NCBI GenBank assembly: GCA_013002925.1
Contig: JABDLQ010000212.1
Location: forward strand, 1-22,726
Direction of reading: 5' to 3'
Length of the DNA: 22,726 nucleotides
From: Gammaproteobacteria bacterium
Lineage (GTDB): Bacteria > Pseudomonadota > Gammaproteobacteria > Steroidobacterales > SZUA-146
Position numbers and translations under genes: made by a program. Position 1 is the first letter of the stretch; every line of letters begins with the position of its first letter. Shown here one piece after another: positions 9,715 to 16,894 of the stretch. The notes below the pieces were generated by a model. It did no database searches. It saw nothing but the letters and a program-made list of their open reading frames with translations, and was not told where the DNA came from.

Positions 9715-9900
9715 AGATTCTTCCAACTAGTGAACGCGCTTCAAATCCGACGCTTCCAGACCCCCGTATGTCGATTTCCATTAGTAGTACGTGGCATCTG
9801 ACAGGCCGTGCTTCCGGCATAGATCTTTTACCTTCATCCCGGCAACTGCCTCTTTAAGAATCGATACGATCTGGGACTCTGTGAATCGGGACTTTCTCAA
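9715..9900 (-). pseudogene. Decayed IS3-family transposase OrfA (IS407-type), with in-frame stops
   Basis: Reading the minus strand from a TTG at 9900, preceded by AGGAGG, gives a protein starting RKSRFTESQIVSILKEA, then VKDLCRKHGLSDATYY, then WKSTYGGLEASDLKR. This is the conserved N-terminal helix-turn-helix of IS3-family OrfA (IS407 group). The frame is broken by TAA at 9781-9783, where the family has a residue before WK, and by TAG at 9727-9729. Similarity fades near 9715 and no intact orfB follows, so the element is dead and truncated. It sits exactly between the core T6SS operon and the effector island. I see no clear terminal inverted repeats. Confidence 0.88.
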
Positions 9901-9997
9901 TTGAACCTCCTGATTAGAGAGTGCCATAAGGCTCTACATATTGCTGTCGCCCAGATGGGGAAGATCACGACATGTTCGTTGGCCAAAAAAAAGGGTA

Positions 9998-10576
9998 TCA
10001 AACGACTCGTAATAACTCGCCGCCAACATTCGTAATGGCATTTTCGGTGAGCTCAGCTAACAACTTACCGCTAATCACATACTCACTACGCTCTTTGTCT
10101 ATTCTAAACAAATGAGGAAATTTTTTGACCTTACCTGAATCCAGGACAAATTCCTCAATATCCTCAACCTCATCATCTTCATCATAAGTAATACCACTGG
10201 CTTTCTCATTTAAGCAATCCAGTCCTCCAATCGGGTTCACAAAACAATAATCATTTGAGTGAACTCTTTTCTTATGGTTGTACAGCGCGAATGGCAAATA
10301 CTCAATTTCACTGTCGGCACACAGTTTTTCAATTATTTTTCTGGCATCGGAATTAACGATAAAAAACCCGCATGTATTACCAATCATCCCTGACAGTTTT
10401 ATCCCCGGATTTTCATCATTCAGGTAAATTTTCGCATTGGTTGGATAATGATCTTTTGCAACCCGACCTCTGCCCATGCGATACCCACCGCCACCCATTC
10501 CTTCTGGCTCGTCTGTAATCAGGCATAGAGACTCGTCATTCAGGTCACCAGCTGTATTTAACAAAAAATAGTCCAT
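9998..10576 (-). CDS. Imm11/DUF1629-type immunity protein, probably to the AHH nuclease
   Basis: 192 residues from the ATG at 10576, which has AGGA eight bases upstream; a TTG six codons earlier is open but lacks such a site. The layout fits the Imm11 (MXAN_0049-type, DUF1629) family: a variable N-terminus, then FFIVNSDARKIIEKL, EYLPFAL, NDYCFVNPIGGLDCLNE and HLFRIDKERSEYVISGKL. Proteins of this family neutralise toxins delivered to kin or neighbours. It starts 25 bases after the AHH nuclease stop, the usual toxin-then-immunity order. An eight-base T run on the coding strand follows the stop (9985-9992), without a clear stem. The gene is AT-rich, like the nuclease. Family call is by motif reading; pairing is inferred from position. 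Confidence 0.78.
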   Translation of the reverse strand: MDYFLLNTAGDLNDESLCLITDEPEGMGGGGYRMGRGRVAKDHYPTNAKIYLNDENPGIKLSGMIGNTCGFFIVNSDARKIIEKLCADSEIEYLPFALYNHKKRVHSNDYCFVNPIGGLDCLNEKASGITYDEDDEVEDIEEFVLDSGKVKKFPHLFRIDKERSEYVISGKLLAELTENAITNVGGELLRVV

Positions 10577-10601
10577 TGGGTTTGTCCTTTTCAATTCAGG
10601 T

Positions 10602-11375
10602 TTAAAACTCCGACTTTTTCATATCATCAAGTGATGGACTGCTCGATTTCTTGATTTTTGGATAGAGTCCAGTAGAAATGTTTTCTATTTTCTTTTTTAA
10701 CGTTTTGTAGTTAGGTTTCTCATGATCATCTAACTTCTCTCTTATCGACAACATGATTTTATCAGTTTTACTTGCGACATTATTGCTATAGGCCGAGTGG
10801 TTTCGATGACTTGCCGTTTTTCGATGCACTGGCAATCCGAGTGCCTTCGCAATCGGTTTGTCCAACGGTAGCATTATCATGTTCTTCTTTTCGTTGACAT
10901 TATACTTTTCTTTCAACAGCCCTTGCCTGACAGTATCAACAAAACTTGCACCCACTTTTCCTATAGAGTTACGCAGAGTACTGTTCGGCACAATATGATG
11001 TGCTTCATGCCAATAAGGTATGTAACACTGATGAAAGAAATTTTTACCTTTTACATTCCAATCGCCTTTTTTAGGCTGTTTAAGTGAATACTTGTACCAG
11101 TCCGGAAATATCACACCATCTTTTTTTATTGCGGCGGTTGATACACGACCTGTTTTCTCAGCCAGGCTCTTGTATTTTGGCCAATTGTACAAGCCTTTAT
11201 CGCCTTTCATCTGCATGTAGGACTGCCAGCGATGGGAGCAGGAATTGTTTGCTCCCTTGCTTGGGATAGAAGCGACATGCCGGTTCAGGCATGAGCCTCC
11301 CGCGCTGCCCCCGACTTTATTGTGTCCTAGTTTTTTCTCCTCATCGGAGGCATGTTGTTCTTCTGATGTGGGCAT
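10602..11375 (-). CDS. AHH-family nuclease toxin, candidate T6SS cargo effector
   Basis: 257 residues; GGAG lies nine bases before the ATG. The middle has the AHH nuclease signature (HNH/EndoVII superfamily): EAHHIVPNSTL with A125-H126-H127, then NMIMLP (165-170), then LPVHRKTASHRNHSAYSNNV (181-200) with further His residues, which together fit the catalytic and metal-binding set. AHH domains occur in many polymorphic toxins and cleave nucleic acids. The protein has no PAAR, VgrG or signal sequence, so if secreted by T6SS it must be loaded onto the spike as a separate cargo. Residues 1-100 are unassigned and contain C29, H33, C46 and H48. An Imm11-type gene follows. Base composition is far more AT-rich than vgrG's 5' part. 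Confidence 0.85.
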   Translation of the reverse strand: MPTSEEQHASDEEKKLGHNKVGGSAGGSCLNRHVASIPSKGANNSCSHRWQSYMQMKGDKGLYNWPKYKSLAEKTGRVSTAAIKKDGVIFPDWYKYSLKQPKKGDWNVKGKNFFHQCYIPYWHEAHHIVPNSTLRNSIGKVGASFVDTVRQGLLKEKYNVNEKKNMIMLPLDKPIAKALGLPVHRKTASHRNHSAYSNNVASKTDKIMLSIREKLDDHEKPNYKTLKKKIENISTGLYPKIKKSSSPSLDDMKKSEF

Positions 11376-11389
11376 TTAAATATCTCCCA

Positions 11390-11557
11390 TTAACCCCAAA
11401 TTATTACGGCGACTGATATCAATAACATGATTATCGATGTTCTGATCCATGTTTTGCGTCGCAATTCGCTACCCCCATCTGCCTTACGTTTATCAATTGC
11501 TGCCGCGGCAACAAGTAACGCAGAAACGATCATCAATATGACTATACCCCTGGGCAT
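11390..11557 (-). CDS. Small two-helix membrane protein, uncharacterised
   Basis: 55 residues, not resembling a family I recognise. The ATG directly follows the stop of the HEAT-repeat gene (TAA-ATG), which suggests translational coupling, and the TAA lies 14 bases before the AHH toxin start. Two hydrophobic helices are seen: residues about 4-21 (GIVILMIVSALLVAAAAI) and about 37-54 (TSIIMLLISVAVIIW core). Between them lies a basic loop (DKRK, then RRK, then R39), so the loop is predicted cytoplasmic with both ends outside. It fills the whole space between two coding genes, which argues that it is real. Possible roles include a membrane partner of the toxin, a helper for its entry, or a second immunity factor; none is demonstrated. 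Confidence 0.65.
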   Translation of the reverse strand: MPRGIVILMIVSALLVAAAAIDKRKADGGSELRRKTWIRTSIIMLLISVAVIIWG

Positions 11558-12913
11558 TTACGCTTGCAGCTGTCCGGCAAAATACCACTTGCCAGCTTCA
11601 AAGTCGGGTTCTACCTGATTCGCCCAGGCGTTGATCTGTACCAAAAACCGCTCTTGCTGGTGTACCGGTAAATCAGCTTCAAAGGGTATGGGGATGCGGT
11701 AGCGACACACCAGCTCTTCGTAAATTGCTCCTCTGACGGCATTCGGCGTGGTAGTCGAGGAAAGACTGGATGCCAATGCTCGCGGCCCATACGGCATCCC
11801 GGCTCTCCATCGAATACTGCGATCAAACTTGTCCCGGTGCTCCGTCAGCCAGCGTCGCCAATCAGCCTTCCCGCGATTTGCCTGGGTCTGCCAATGACCG
11901 TAGGGGGTTTTATCTTGTCTCGATGGCAGTTTTCCCTCGCGCTCGTACACTTCACGCTCCTCTTCAAACAGCTCTTCTTCGTCAAATTTATCTGCTACAA
12001 AAATTTCACTTTGCAGGGACGCACCTGTGATTGTATTCAGGGCAATAGCCGCTGTGGCACCCAATTCTTCGTGCCCAAGAACATCCAAAAGCGGTGTTAC
12101 CGCAGACAAATCACCCAACAAGCCCAACGACTGGATAACATCCACATCTGGTTTGCCCGATTTAAGAATATCAAGCAGCACCGATACTGCCTGTTTATTC
12201 CCAGCGACACCCAGGCAATAGCGTGGCCAGGATTTTAGTTGCGCCTCCATCAGTCCGCTGCGCATCGGATGACTGTCACCTAACCTTGACAGCGCCAGTG
12301 CTGCTTCAGAACATACTTCCGCATTATCGTGGGTTAACATCTCCCGAAGTTTTGGGATTGTCGTGTCGTCCCCCACACGGCCCAGCGCCCAGATTAACTC
12401 GCGCAATGTATTGTAATTCTGACCTACAAGTTTTTTACTAATGGCTGCTGCTGCCGGGAAGCGTCGATACCCGGCCACATGACCGATTATTCCGTCCAAA
12501 TAATTCTGCGATCCTTGCAAAACGCGTATCAAATCTTCCTGCCAGGCAGGTGGCGCCTCTTGCCTCAACGCGTGAGCGATAGCCTTGCTGATTTCCACAT
12601 CACCTGTATCAACACTGGAAAGTAACTTAAACACATAGTCCTTTCTACGTTGGCGACAAAACACCCTAACGATGGTATTCAGCTCCCATGGATCACACTC
12701 CATCACTTTGGCACGACACACTTCGAGCGCCAGATTTTTACCAATTACCAATGCATCCAGATGAGCTTCCAATCGGGATTCGAAATCTTTTATGTCACGC
12801 CAGCTTATTTCCGGGTCGAAAAGCAGAGACGCGCGCTGTTCCGACAAAAAGCCGGCTTCCTCGAGGTGCTCCTCGTAAAGATCTCTTGCAAACAAGCGCG
12901 CTGATGTTGCCAT
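11558..12913 (-). CDS. HEAT-repeat protein, TIGR02270-like, T6SS-associated
   Basis: 451 residues. The start, with RLFARDLYEEHLEEAGFLSE and then SRLEAHLDAL, fits the TIGR02270 family found in T6SS accessory loci. Residues about 130-295 are short paired helices of HEAT type, for example LRELIWALGRVGDDTTIPKL, then AEVCSEAALALSRLGD and VIQSLGLLGDLSAVTPLLDV. The C-terminal part includes the conserved-looking RRWLTEH and FDRSIRWRAGMPYGP. HEAT solenoids bind proteins, so a scaffold or chaperone for effector loading is a reasonable inference. It lies four bases after the DUF2169 gene stop and abuts the small membrane gene. No catalytic motif is visible. Confidence 0.82.
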   Translation of the reverse strand: MATSARLFARDLYEEHLEEAGFLSEQRASLLFDPEISWRDIKDFESRLEAHLDALVIGKNLALEVCRAKVMECDPWELNTIVRVFCRQRRKDYVFKLLSSVDTGDVEISKAIAHALRQEAPPAWQEDLIRVLQGSQNYLDGIIGHVAGYRRFPAAAAISKKLVGQNYNTLRELIWALGRVGDDTTIPKLREMLTHDNAEVCSEAALALSRLGDSHPMRSGLMEAQLKSWPRYCLGVAGNKQAVSVLLDILKSGKPDVDVIQSLGLLGDLSAVTPLLDVLGHEELGATAAIALNTITGASLQSEIFVADKFDEEELFEEEREVYEREGKLPSRQDKTPYGHWQTQANRGKADWRRWLTEHRDKFDRSIRWRAGMPYGPRALASSLSSTTTPNAVRGAIYEELVCRYRIPIPFEADLPVHQQERFLVQINAWANQVEPDFEAGKWYFAGQLQA

Positions 12914-12917
12914 TCAA

Positions 12918-13967
12918 TTAATCCACTGGGCGACGACGCTTTGCCGCCGGATGGTTGCAATCAATAGTTACACCAACGATGCTATGTGCACCATCGCGAA
13001 CAACCGTATGCGCACGCCAAATCATATACACGCGCATAACATCCGTATCCACAATTACCGTATCAAGATTCATCGCGATTAGTTCTTGTCGCGCGTCTCT
13101 GTGCTCGAACAAGCAGCTTGGCGGTGGAAAACCAGGTAACTGAAATTTCAAATGTGGAACTGGTGAGGCGTTTACAATATCAATTTGTTCATTGCCCTGC
13201 AGAAACTGTGGGGATATCAGACCTGGGGAGGCCGCATTGAAATAACGGCGATCAAAATCTGATGGCAACAATGGTTTTCGAGTGGCCTCCCACTGTGAAT
13301 CATAGGTGCCTGCATATTGCGCACGTGACTGCCAGGAAGGTGATACAAAACCAAACCCAGTGGGTGTTACCACCTGACCATATGTGGAGAGGAGTTCCTC
13401 CGGGTTTTCGATATTTGGCAAACGCAGACGTTCACCCTCGCCACGCAAAGGCTTGCCGAATCCAGTTCCTACCGGATTTCTGGGTTCCCACCGATATTTT
13501 TCGGGGTCTTTATCACTCTTGTCCCAACCCCCAAAAGCCCTGTCATAAGTAAGCGGTATTCGTTCAAATGGTTGTGGAGTTGTGACCGCGATTGCACCGT
13601 TGCGTACAACCCAGTAACGGTCACCAAACACCGTCGCTCGCTTTGCAACCGGCCCGCAGCGAATTCCGACGTCAATTTTTTTTGTTCCGCTTTGAAATGA
13701 GCTTGCATGGCCGATCAGAACCACGTCCGTCGTGAGCTTTACAAATGCTGTTTCTGGCTCATATTTGTACCACGGTTCTCCGTCAGTATCATACATCTCA
13801 CCCTTAAGACTCACCGGCCCGGCATTCGCCAGAGTAACTTTTCCATTGTGCTCCAAAGCAAGTGTTGACTTCGCAATTACGCCAAAAATTGAACGACCAT
13901 TTTCGTCCTGGACCAATATGGGTTCAAAACTGAATGACGTTCGATTTTGAATTTCAGGATGCGGCAT
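12918..13967 (-). CDS. DUF2169-domain protein, probable T6SS effector adaptor
   Basis: 349 residues. Family features are clear: TYDRAFGGWD, RNPVGTGFG, YAGTYDSQW, LLPSDFDRRYFNAASP and a C-terminal VDTDVMRVYMIWRAHT. DUF2169 genes are commonly found beside vgrG, DUF4150 PAAR-like genes and toxins, and have been proposed to act as adaptors that help load cargo onto the spike. Here the gene is separated from the PAAR-like gene by two others and directly precedes the HEAT gene. The spacing to its neighbours is 4 and 29 bases, consistent with one operon. Ribosome binding before the ATG looks weak. Function is inferred from family and context. Confidence 0.88.
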   Translation of the reverse strand: MPHPEIQNRTSFSFEPILVQDENGRSIFGVIAKSTLALEHNGKVTLANAGPVSLKGEMYDTDGEPWYKYEPETAFVKLTTDVVLIGHASSFQSGTKKIDVGIRCGPVAKRATVFGDRYWVVRNGAIAVTTPQPFERIPLTYDRAFGGWDKSDKDPEKYRWEPRNPVGTGFGKPLRGEGERLRLPNIENPEELLSTYGQVVTPTGFGFVSPSWQSRAQYAGTYDSQWEATRKPLLPSDFDRRYFNAASPGLISPQFLQGNEQIDIVNASPVPHLKFQLPGFPPPSCLFEHRDARQELIAMNLDTVIVDTDVMRVYMIWRAHTVVRDGAHSIVGVTIDCNHPAAKRRRPVD

Positions 13968-13996
13968 CTTAAGCTAAATTATTGTGGCGCAGGATT

Positions 13997-14722
13997 TCAG
14001 TGCATTGCATCGAAAACAATCGATGGCACAAACAGGTAGTCTTTCTCCATATTATAATTTCTTTCCTTTGCCAGCACCGCCCAGACTATTCCTTCGATAA
14101 ACACCCTGCCTTCCGTCTCTAACCATTCCGGACCAAGAGCTTCGTTTTCGCGCATATGCAAACAATAATCCCTGCGATGCTGAAGCAGCATATCAAAGGC
14201 GCTATGAAAAGACTCTTCATCATCTTTCTCAAACGCCTGAACAACCATAAAACGAGGATCATCCTCGTTACCATATTCCTCCGCCCAGCGGGCGAAACAC
14301 GCTGCTGTGGAACCCCCCTCCTGCAAAACATGGGCCACCAGATATTGATAATAGTAGTAATCTTCAGGATACTCGTAATCTGCTGCAAGGTTCCCTTCTT
14401 TTAGAATTTTTGCGATAGAGCTGCTTAGCTGTAAATCCTGCACGGCTATTGCATCCAAAAACGGTAAAGATTTGCTGACTATTACAGAGCTTAGAGCCAT
14501 ATTTCTCAGACCGCGGGCAAAGCATCCTGCAGACAAATGCAAGTTTTTTCTAAAACTCCTGGCATCCGCGGTCATAAGCATTTCAGCGATACCACGAATA
14601 CGGAACAGCTGGCTGTGATCACAAAGCTCGTCAAATGAGTGCGCAACTGAGCCTTGTACATTCAGCTCCTCAATCTCATAGTCAGCATTATTTCGAAAAA
14701 CCGGTAAAAACTGAGAAGTCAT
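13997..14722 (-). CDS. Imm49-like protein, all-helical, possible orphan immunity
   Basis: 241 residues from the ATG at 14722, which has AGGGA just upstream; a GTG eight codons earlier is open but lies almost against the preceding gene. The protein looks helical throughout. The pattern resembles Imm49: a central DYYYYQYLVAHVL segment, FHSAFDMLLQHRRDY, then FIEGIVWAVLAKERNYN ending in LFVPSIVF. Imm49 proteins are predicted immunity factors of polymorphic toxins. No toxin gene lies beside it; neighbours are the ketosynthase-like gene (27 bases) and the DUF2169 gene. It could instead be a structural helper of the module. The Imm49 call comes from recalled pattern only. Confidence 0.6.
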   Translation of the reverse strand: MTSQFLPVFRNNADYEIEELNVQGSVAHSFDELCDHSQLFRIRGIAEMLMTADARSFRKNLHLSAGCFARGLRNMALSSVIVSKSLPFLDAIAVQDLQLSSSIAKILKEGNLAADYEYPEDYYYYQYLVAHVLQEGGSTAACFARWAEEYGNEDDPRFMVVQAFEKDDEESFHSAFDMLLQHRRDYCLHMRENEALGPEWLETEGRVFIEGIVWAVLAKERNYNMEKDYLFVPSIVFDAMH

Positions 14723-14749
14723 GTCATTTCCCTGATTGCCGGGCACATT

Positions 14750-15856
14750 TTAAGCTGCCTGGTCCCGTGAGGTTCGCGCTATAGACCATGCCCCGACCAT
14801 TCCCGATTCACTACTGGCGGTCGCCACGATCATACTTCCGCTGGTGATGCCGCGTTGAAAATTATGCACTGCAAAAATGGTTGCAAGTGGCCCCCAGGCA
14901 GCGCCAATTTCGCCGGTACTCGCGAACGGCATGGATATATTAACTTCGACTTGACGCAATGCCGATAGCCTCAACCTGGCATTTGACAATTGAATCGCCC
15001 GCCAGGTCTCACCATTTTGATCTGTTAGCAATTCAATATAGCGATTTTCAGTGGCACCAAAGGTCTGATTCATAACTGCCGCCAGACCTCTTCCGGACTC
15101 CTCCTGATTGGGTGCATCAAATCCACAATCCTGCTCCAGAGAGACTGATGTTATTGATCCGGCGATTAGCGCTCGACGATTCTCCGCGCTGGCTCTTGCT
15201 TCAAGCAGAACGCATGCTGCCGCCTCGCCGGGGGCCAGACCCGTCGGCGATTCGCCGCTCTTCAAACGAAAATTTGTGTCCAGCCACTCAAGACAAAACG
15301 AGTCCAGATAAGAGTCTACCCCCAGAATAAGGACGCGGTCGGCATTTCCCGAACTGATAAGTGTATTAGATCGCTGTACCGCCTCGCAGTATCCCGCGTG
15401 ACCGTTGTAGCTGATAATGTTACCCGGATGATCCACTGTTATTCCGCAATAACTTGCCAAAGGACCAAAAAACAACTCCTTGACAGCAGATGGAGCATTA
15501 CTCACTTCACTCTGAAAGCGATCTTCATTCAAAACGGGCAGTACACATATCAGTGCTGTATTGTCCCAAAAATGTTTTTCATTTGCAGGAGGCAGATTCG
15601 CACGGCGATACAAATCGTCCATGGCGGCTCGCGCCAGTCTTTGCCATGCGCCAAATAACAAAAACCCTTCAGTCAGTGCCGTTACAGCATGACCCGAAAC
15701 AGGAACCAGGTCTTTCGTATCGGGGTCGAGGCTAAAGTAGTAGTCCAGCGGCTGGGGCCGCGAAATACCAGCCCGGATAGATGCGCACATATCCTGTGCA
15801 TTTCTTCCTACCGATGCAACAGCACCCATGCCGACAATGGGCAAATCACATTGCAT
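14750..15856 (-). CDS. Beta-ketoacyl-synthase-fold protein, probably without catalytic activity
   Basis: 368 residues from the ATG at 15856 (GGAG nine bases upstream); the TTG three codons earlier has no room for a binding site. Thiolase-fold features: PIVGMGAVASVG at the start, SGNADRVLILGVDSY, and LAPGEAAACVLLEA. When spaced from the GNAD motif as in FabF, the nucleophile position falls on H153 in YNGHAGYCEA, not Cys. The regions that normally carry the two active-site His residues read TDQNGETW and ASTGEIGAAWG (Glu in place of His). An enzyme is therefore unlikely; a structural or adaptor role is inferred. It sits between the PAAR-like gene and the Imm49-like gene. Alignment was done by eye. 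Confidence 0.8.
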   Translation of the reverse strand: MQCDLPIVGMGAVASVGRNAQDMCASIRAGISRPQPLDYYFSLDPDTKDLVPVSGHAVTALTEGFLLFGAWQRLARAAMDDLYRRANLPPANEKHFWDNTALICVLPVLNEDRFQSEVSNAPSAVKELFFGPLASYCGITVDHPGNIISYNGHAGYCEAVQRSNTLISSGNADRVLILGVDSYLDSFCLEWLDTNFRLKSGESPTGLAPGEAAACVLLEARASAENRRALIAGSITSVSLEQDCGFDAPNQEESGRGLAAVMNQTFGATENRYIELLTDQNGETWRAIQLSNARLRLSALRQVEVNISMPFASTGEIGAAWGPLATIFAVHNFQRGITSGSMIVATASSESGMVGAWSIARTSRDQAA

Positions 15857-15916
15857 CCTGGCCAACTCCTTTCATTATTGATCTCTTTCAATCGTTGCTG
15901 CAAAAGTAAGTTGAAT

Positions 15917-16375
15917 TTACAGGGATTTATCACACACCAGACACTTTGGCTTAACTGAACTCGGGATCGGAATTATCGGTGGCTGCAACACAGGAAACGG
16001 CGGTGTATTTTTGTCGTTGTGGAGCATGATGTCGAAAGCACGCGCCACGTTTTTACCTTCAAACTTCACATCGAAGGAAAACATAACAAACTCCGCTTTC
16101 CCTTTTATTTTACCGGAAATCACGCCGCCTGCACTTCCGGGCTCATCACCCGTACTCATTTTAAAATTTGAATCCTTCACACACGTGGGATTACCATCGC
16201 ATTTCACTTTCTTCGTGCCCTTATCCGTGTCACTGGACATTGCAATATTTGGATAAGGGATCGGAATGGGACCCGCGGGCGTCGGCGTTTTACACACATC
16301 GGGAAACGCAATGGTCACGCCATTGCTGCTCTTATGTACTACCGAAAGAAAATTTACACCTACTGTAGCCGGCAC
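15917..16375 (-). CDS. DUF4150 PAAR-like protein, T6SS spike tip
   Basis: 152 residues from a GTG start with AGGAG seven to eight bases upstream. The DUF4150 pattern is clear: FPDVCKTPTPAGPIPIPYPN (about 24-43), MSTGDEPGSAGGVISG (about 73-88) and FEGKNVARAFDIMLHN. The C-terminus has a CLVC pair. PAAR-like proteins cap the VgrG trimer and carry effectors either as fused domains or bound partners. This one ends right after the PAAR-like fold, so it has no fused toxin and the cargo must be separate. It lies 30 bases after the DUF6484-like gene and 60 bases before the ketosynthase-like gene. Confidence 0.9.
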   Translation of the reverse strand: MPATVGVNFLSVVHKSSNGVTIAFPDVCKTPTPAGPIPIPYPNIAMSSDTDKGTKKVKCDGNPTCVKDSNFKMSTGDEPGSAGGVISGKIKGKAEFVMFSFDVKFEGKNVARAFDIMLHNDKNTPPFPVLQPPIIPIPSSVKPKCLVCDKSL

Positions 16376-16405
16376 GTTGCCTCTCCTGTGAAAACTGGCA
16401 AGGGT

Positions 16406-16879
16406 CTAATTAATTTGTACCGATGCACCTTTAACTTTATTGCTACCGGATGCTCTCGACGAAATGCTGGTTCCCCGCAAGATTATTTTTCCATCACGGG
16501 AGAGAACTATCGACGCGCGTCCACACTTTAGCTTGATTTCGCGATCACCCAGAACCAGCACCTCCGCTCCATCCACTTCCCTGAATATTTGCTTTTGTTT
16601 CAATGCAGTTTCATTTGCCAAATGTTTGATTGACCTGCCAATGTAATCTACCAGCACCGGAGTAGCACTATTGACAGGCTTTATTACCAGGATACTATCG
16701 CCAACCTGCGGGGCTTGATTAGCGTAAGCACTCCCCAAAACATCGATCTGGATTTCGCCGGTCAAATTATCAGAAACGATAAAAATCGCCCCGGTTTCGG
16801 AATCAATCCTCTTGATATTCTCAACCGTGCACGCTGAACTGCCCTCGATCTGATTTATAAGCTTTACTACACTGGACAT
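16406..16879 (-). CDS. DUF6484-like T6SS protein with VgrG-type tail
   Basis: 157 residues. The N-terminal half (about 1-80) is beta-rich, with GEIQIDVLGS and VGDSILVIKP followed by ATPVLVDYIGRSI, a pattern matching DUF6484 domains in T6SS gene groups. The second half has VLVLGDREIKLKCGRASIVL, then DGKIILRG and the end GSNKVKGASVQIN. That end resembles the last strands of the VgrG just upstream (GDITLKGKKL then IKGSNVKVN). It may therefore extend or cap the VgrG needle before the PAAR-like tip. The gene begins 15 bases after vgrG. Ribosome binding before the ATG is weak. The role is inferred. Confidence 0.75.
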   Translation of the reverse strand: MSSVVKLINQIEGSSACTVENIKRIDSETGAIFIVSDNLTGEIQIDVLGSAYANQAPQVGDSILVIKPVNSATPVLVDYIGRSIKHLANETALKQKQIFREVDGAEVLVLGDREIKLKCGRASIVLSRDGKIILRGTSISSRASGSNKVKGASVQIN

Positions 16880-16894
16880 CGCTGTTTCGCCTCG

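Noticed and set aside
9476..9820. 114-codon minus-strand open frame upstream of fha
   Set aside because: Its frame differs from the IS3 orfA remnant it overlaps, and it shows no protein family features except a weak LREIA segment that may be eroded orfB.
9980..10010. Rho-independent terminator after the Imm11-type gene
   Set aside because: There is a run of eight T on the coding strand but no stable stem in front of it.
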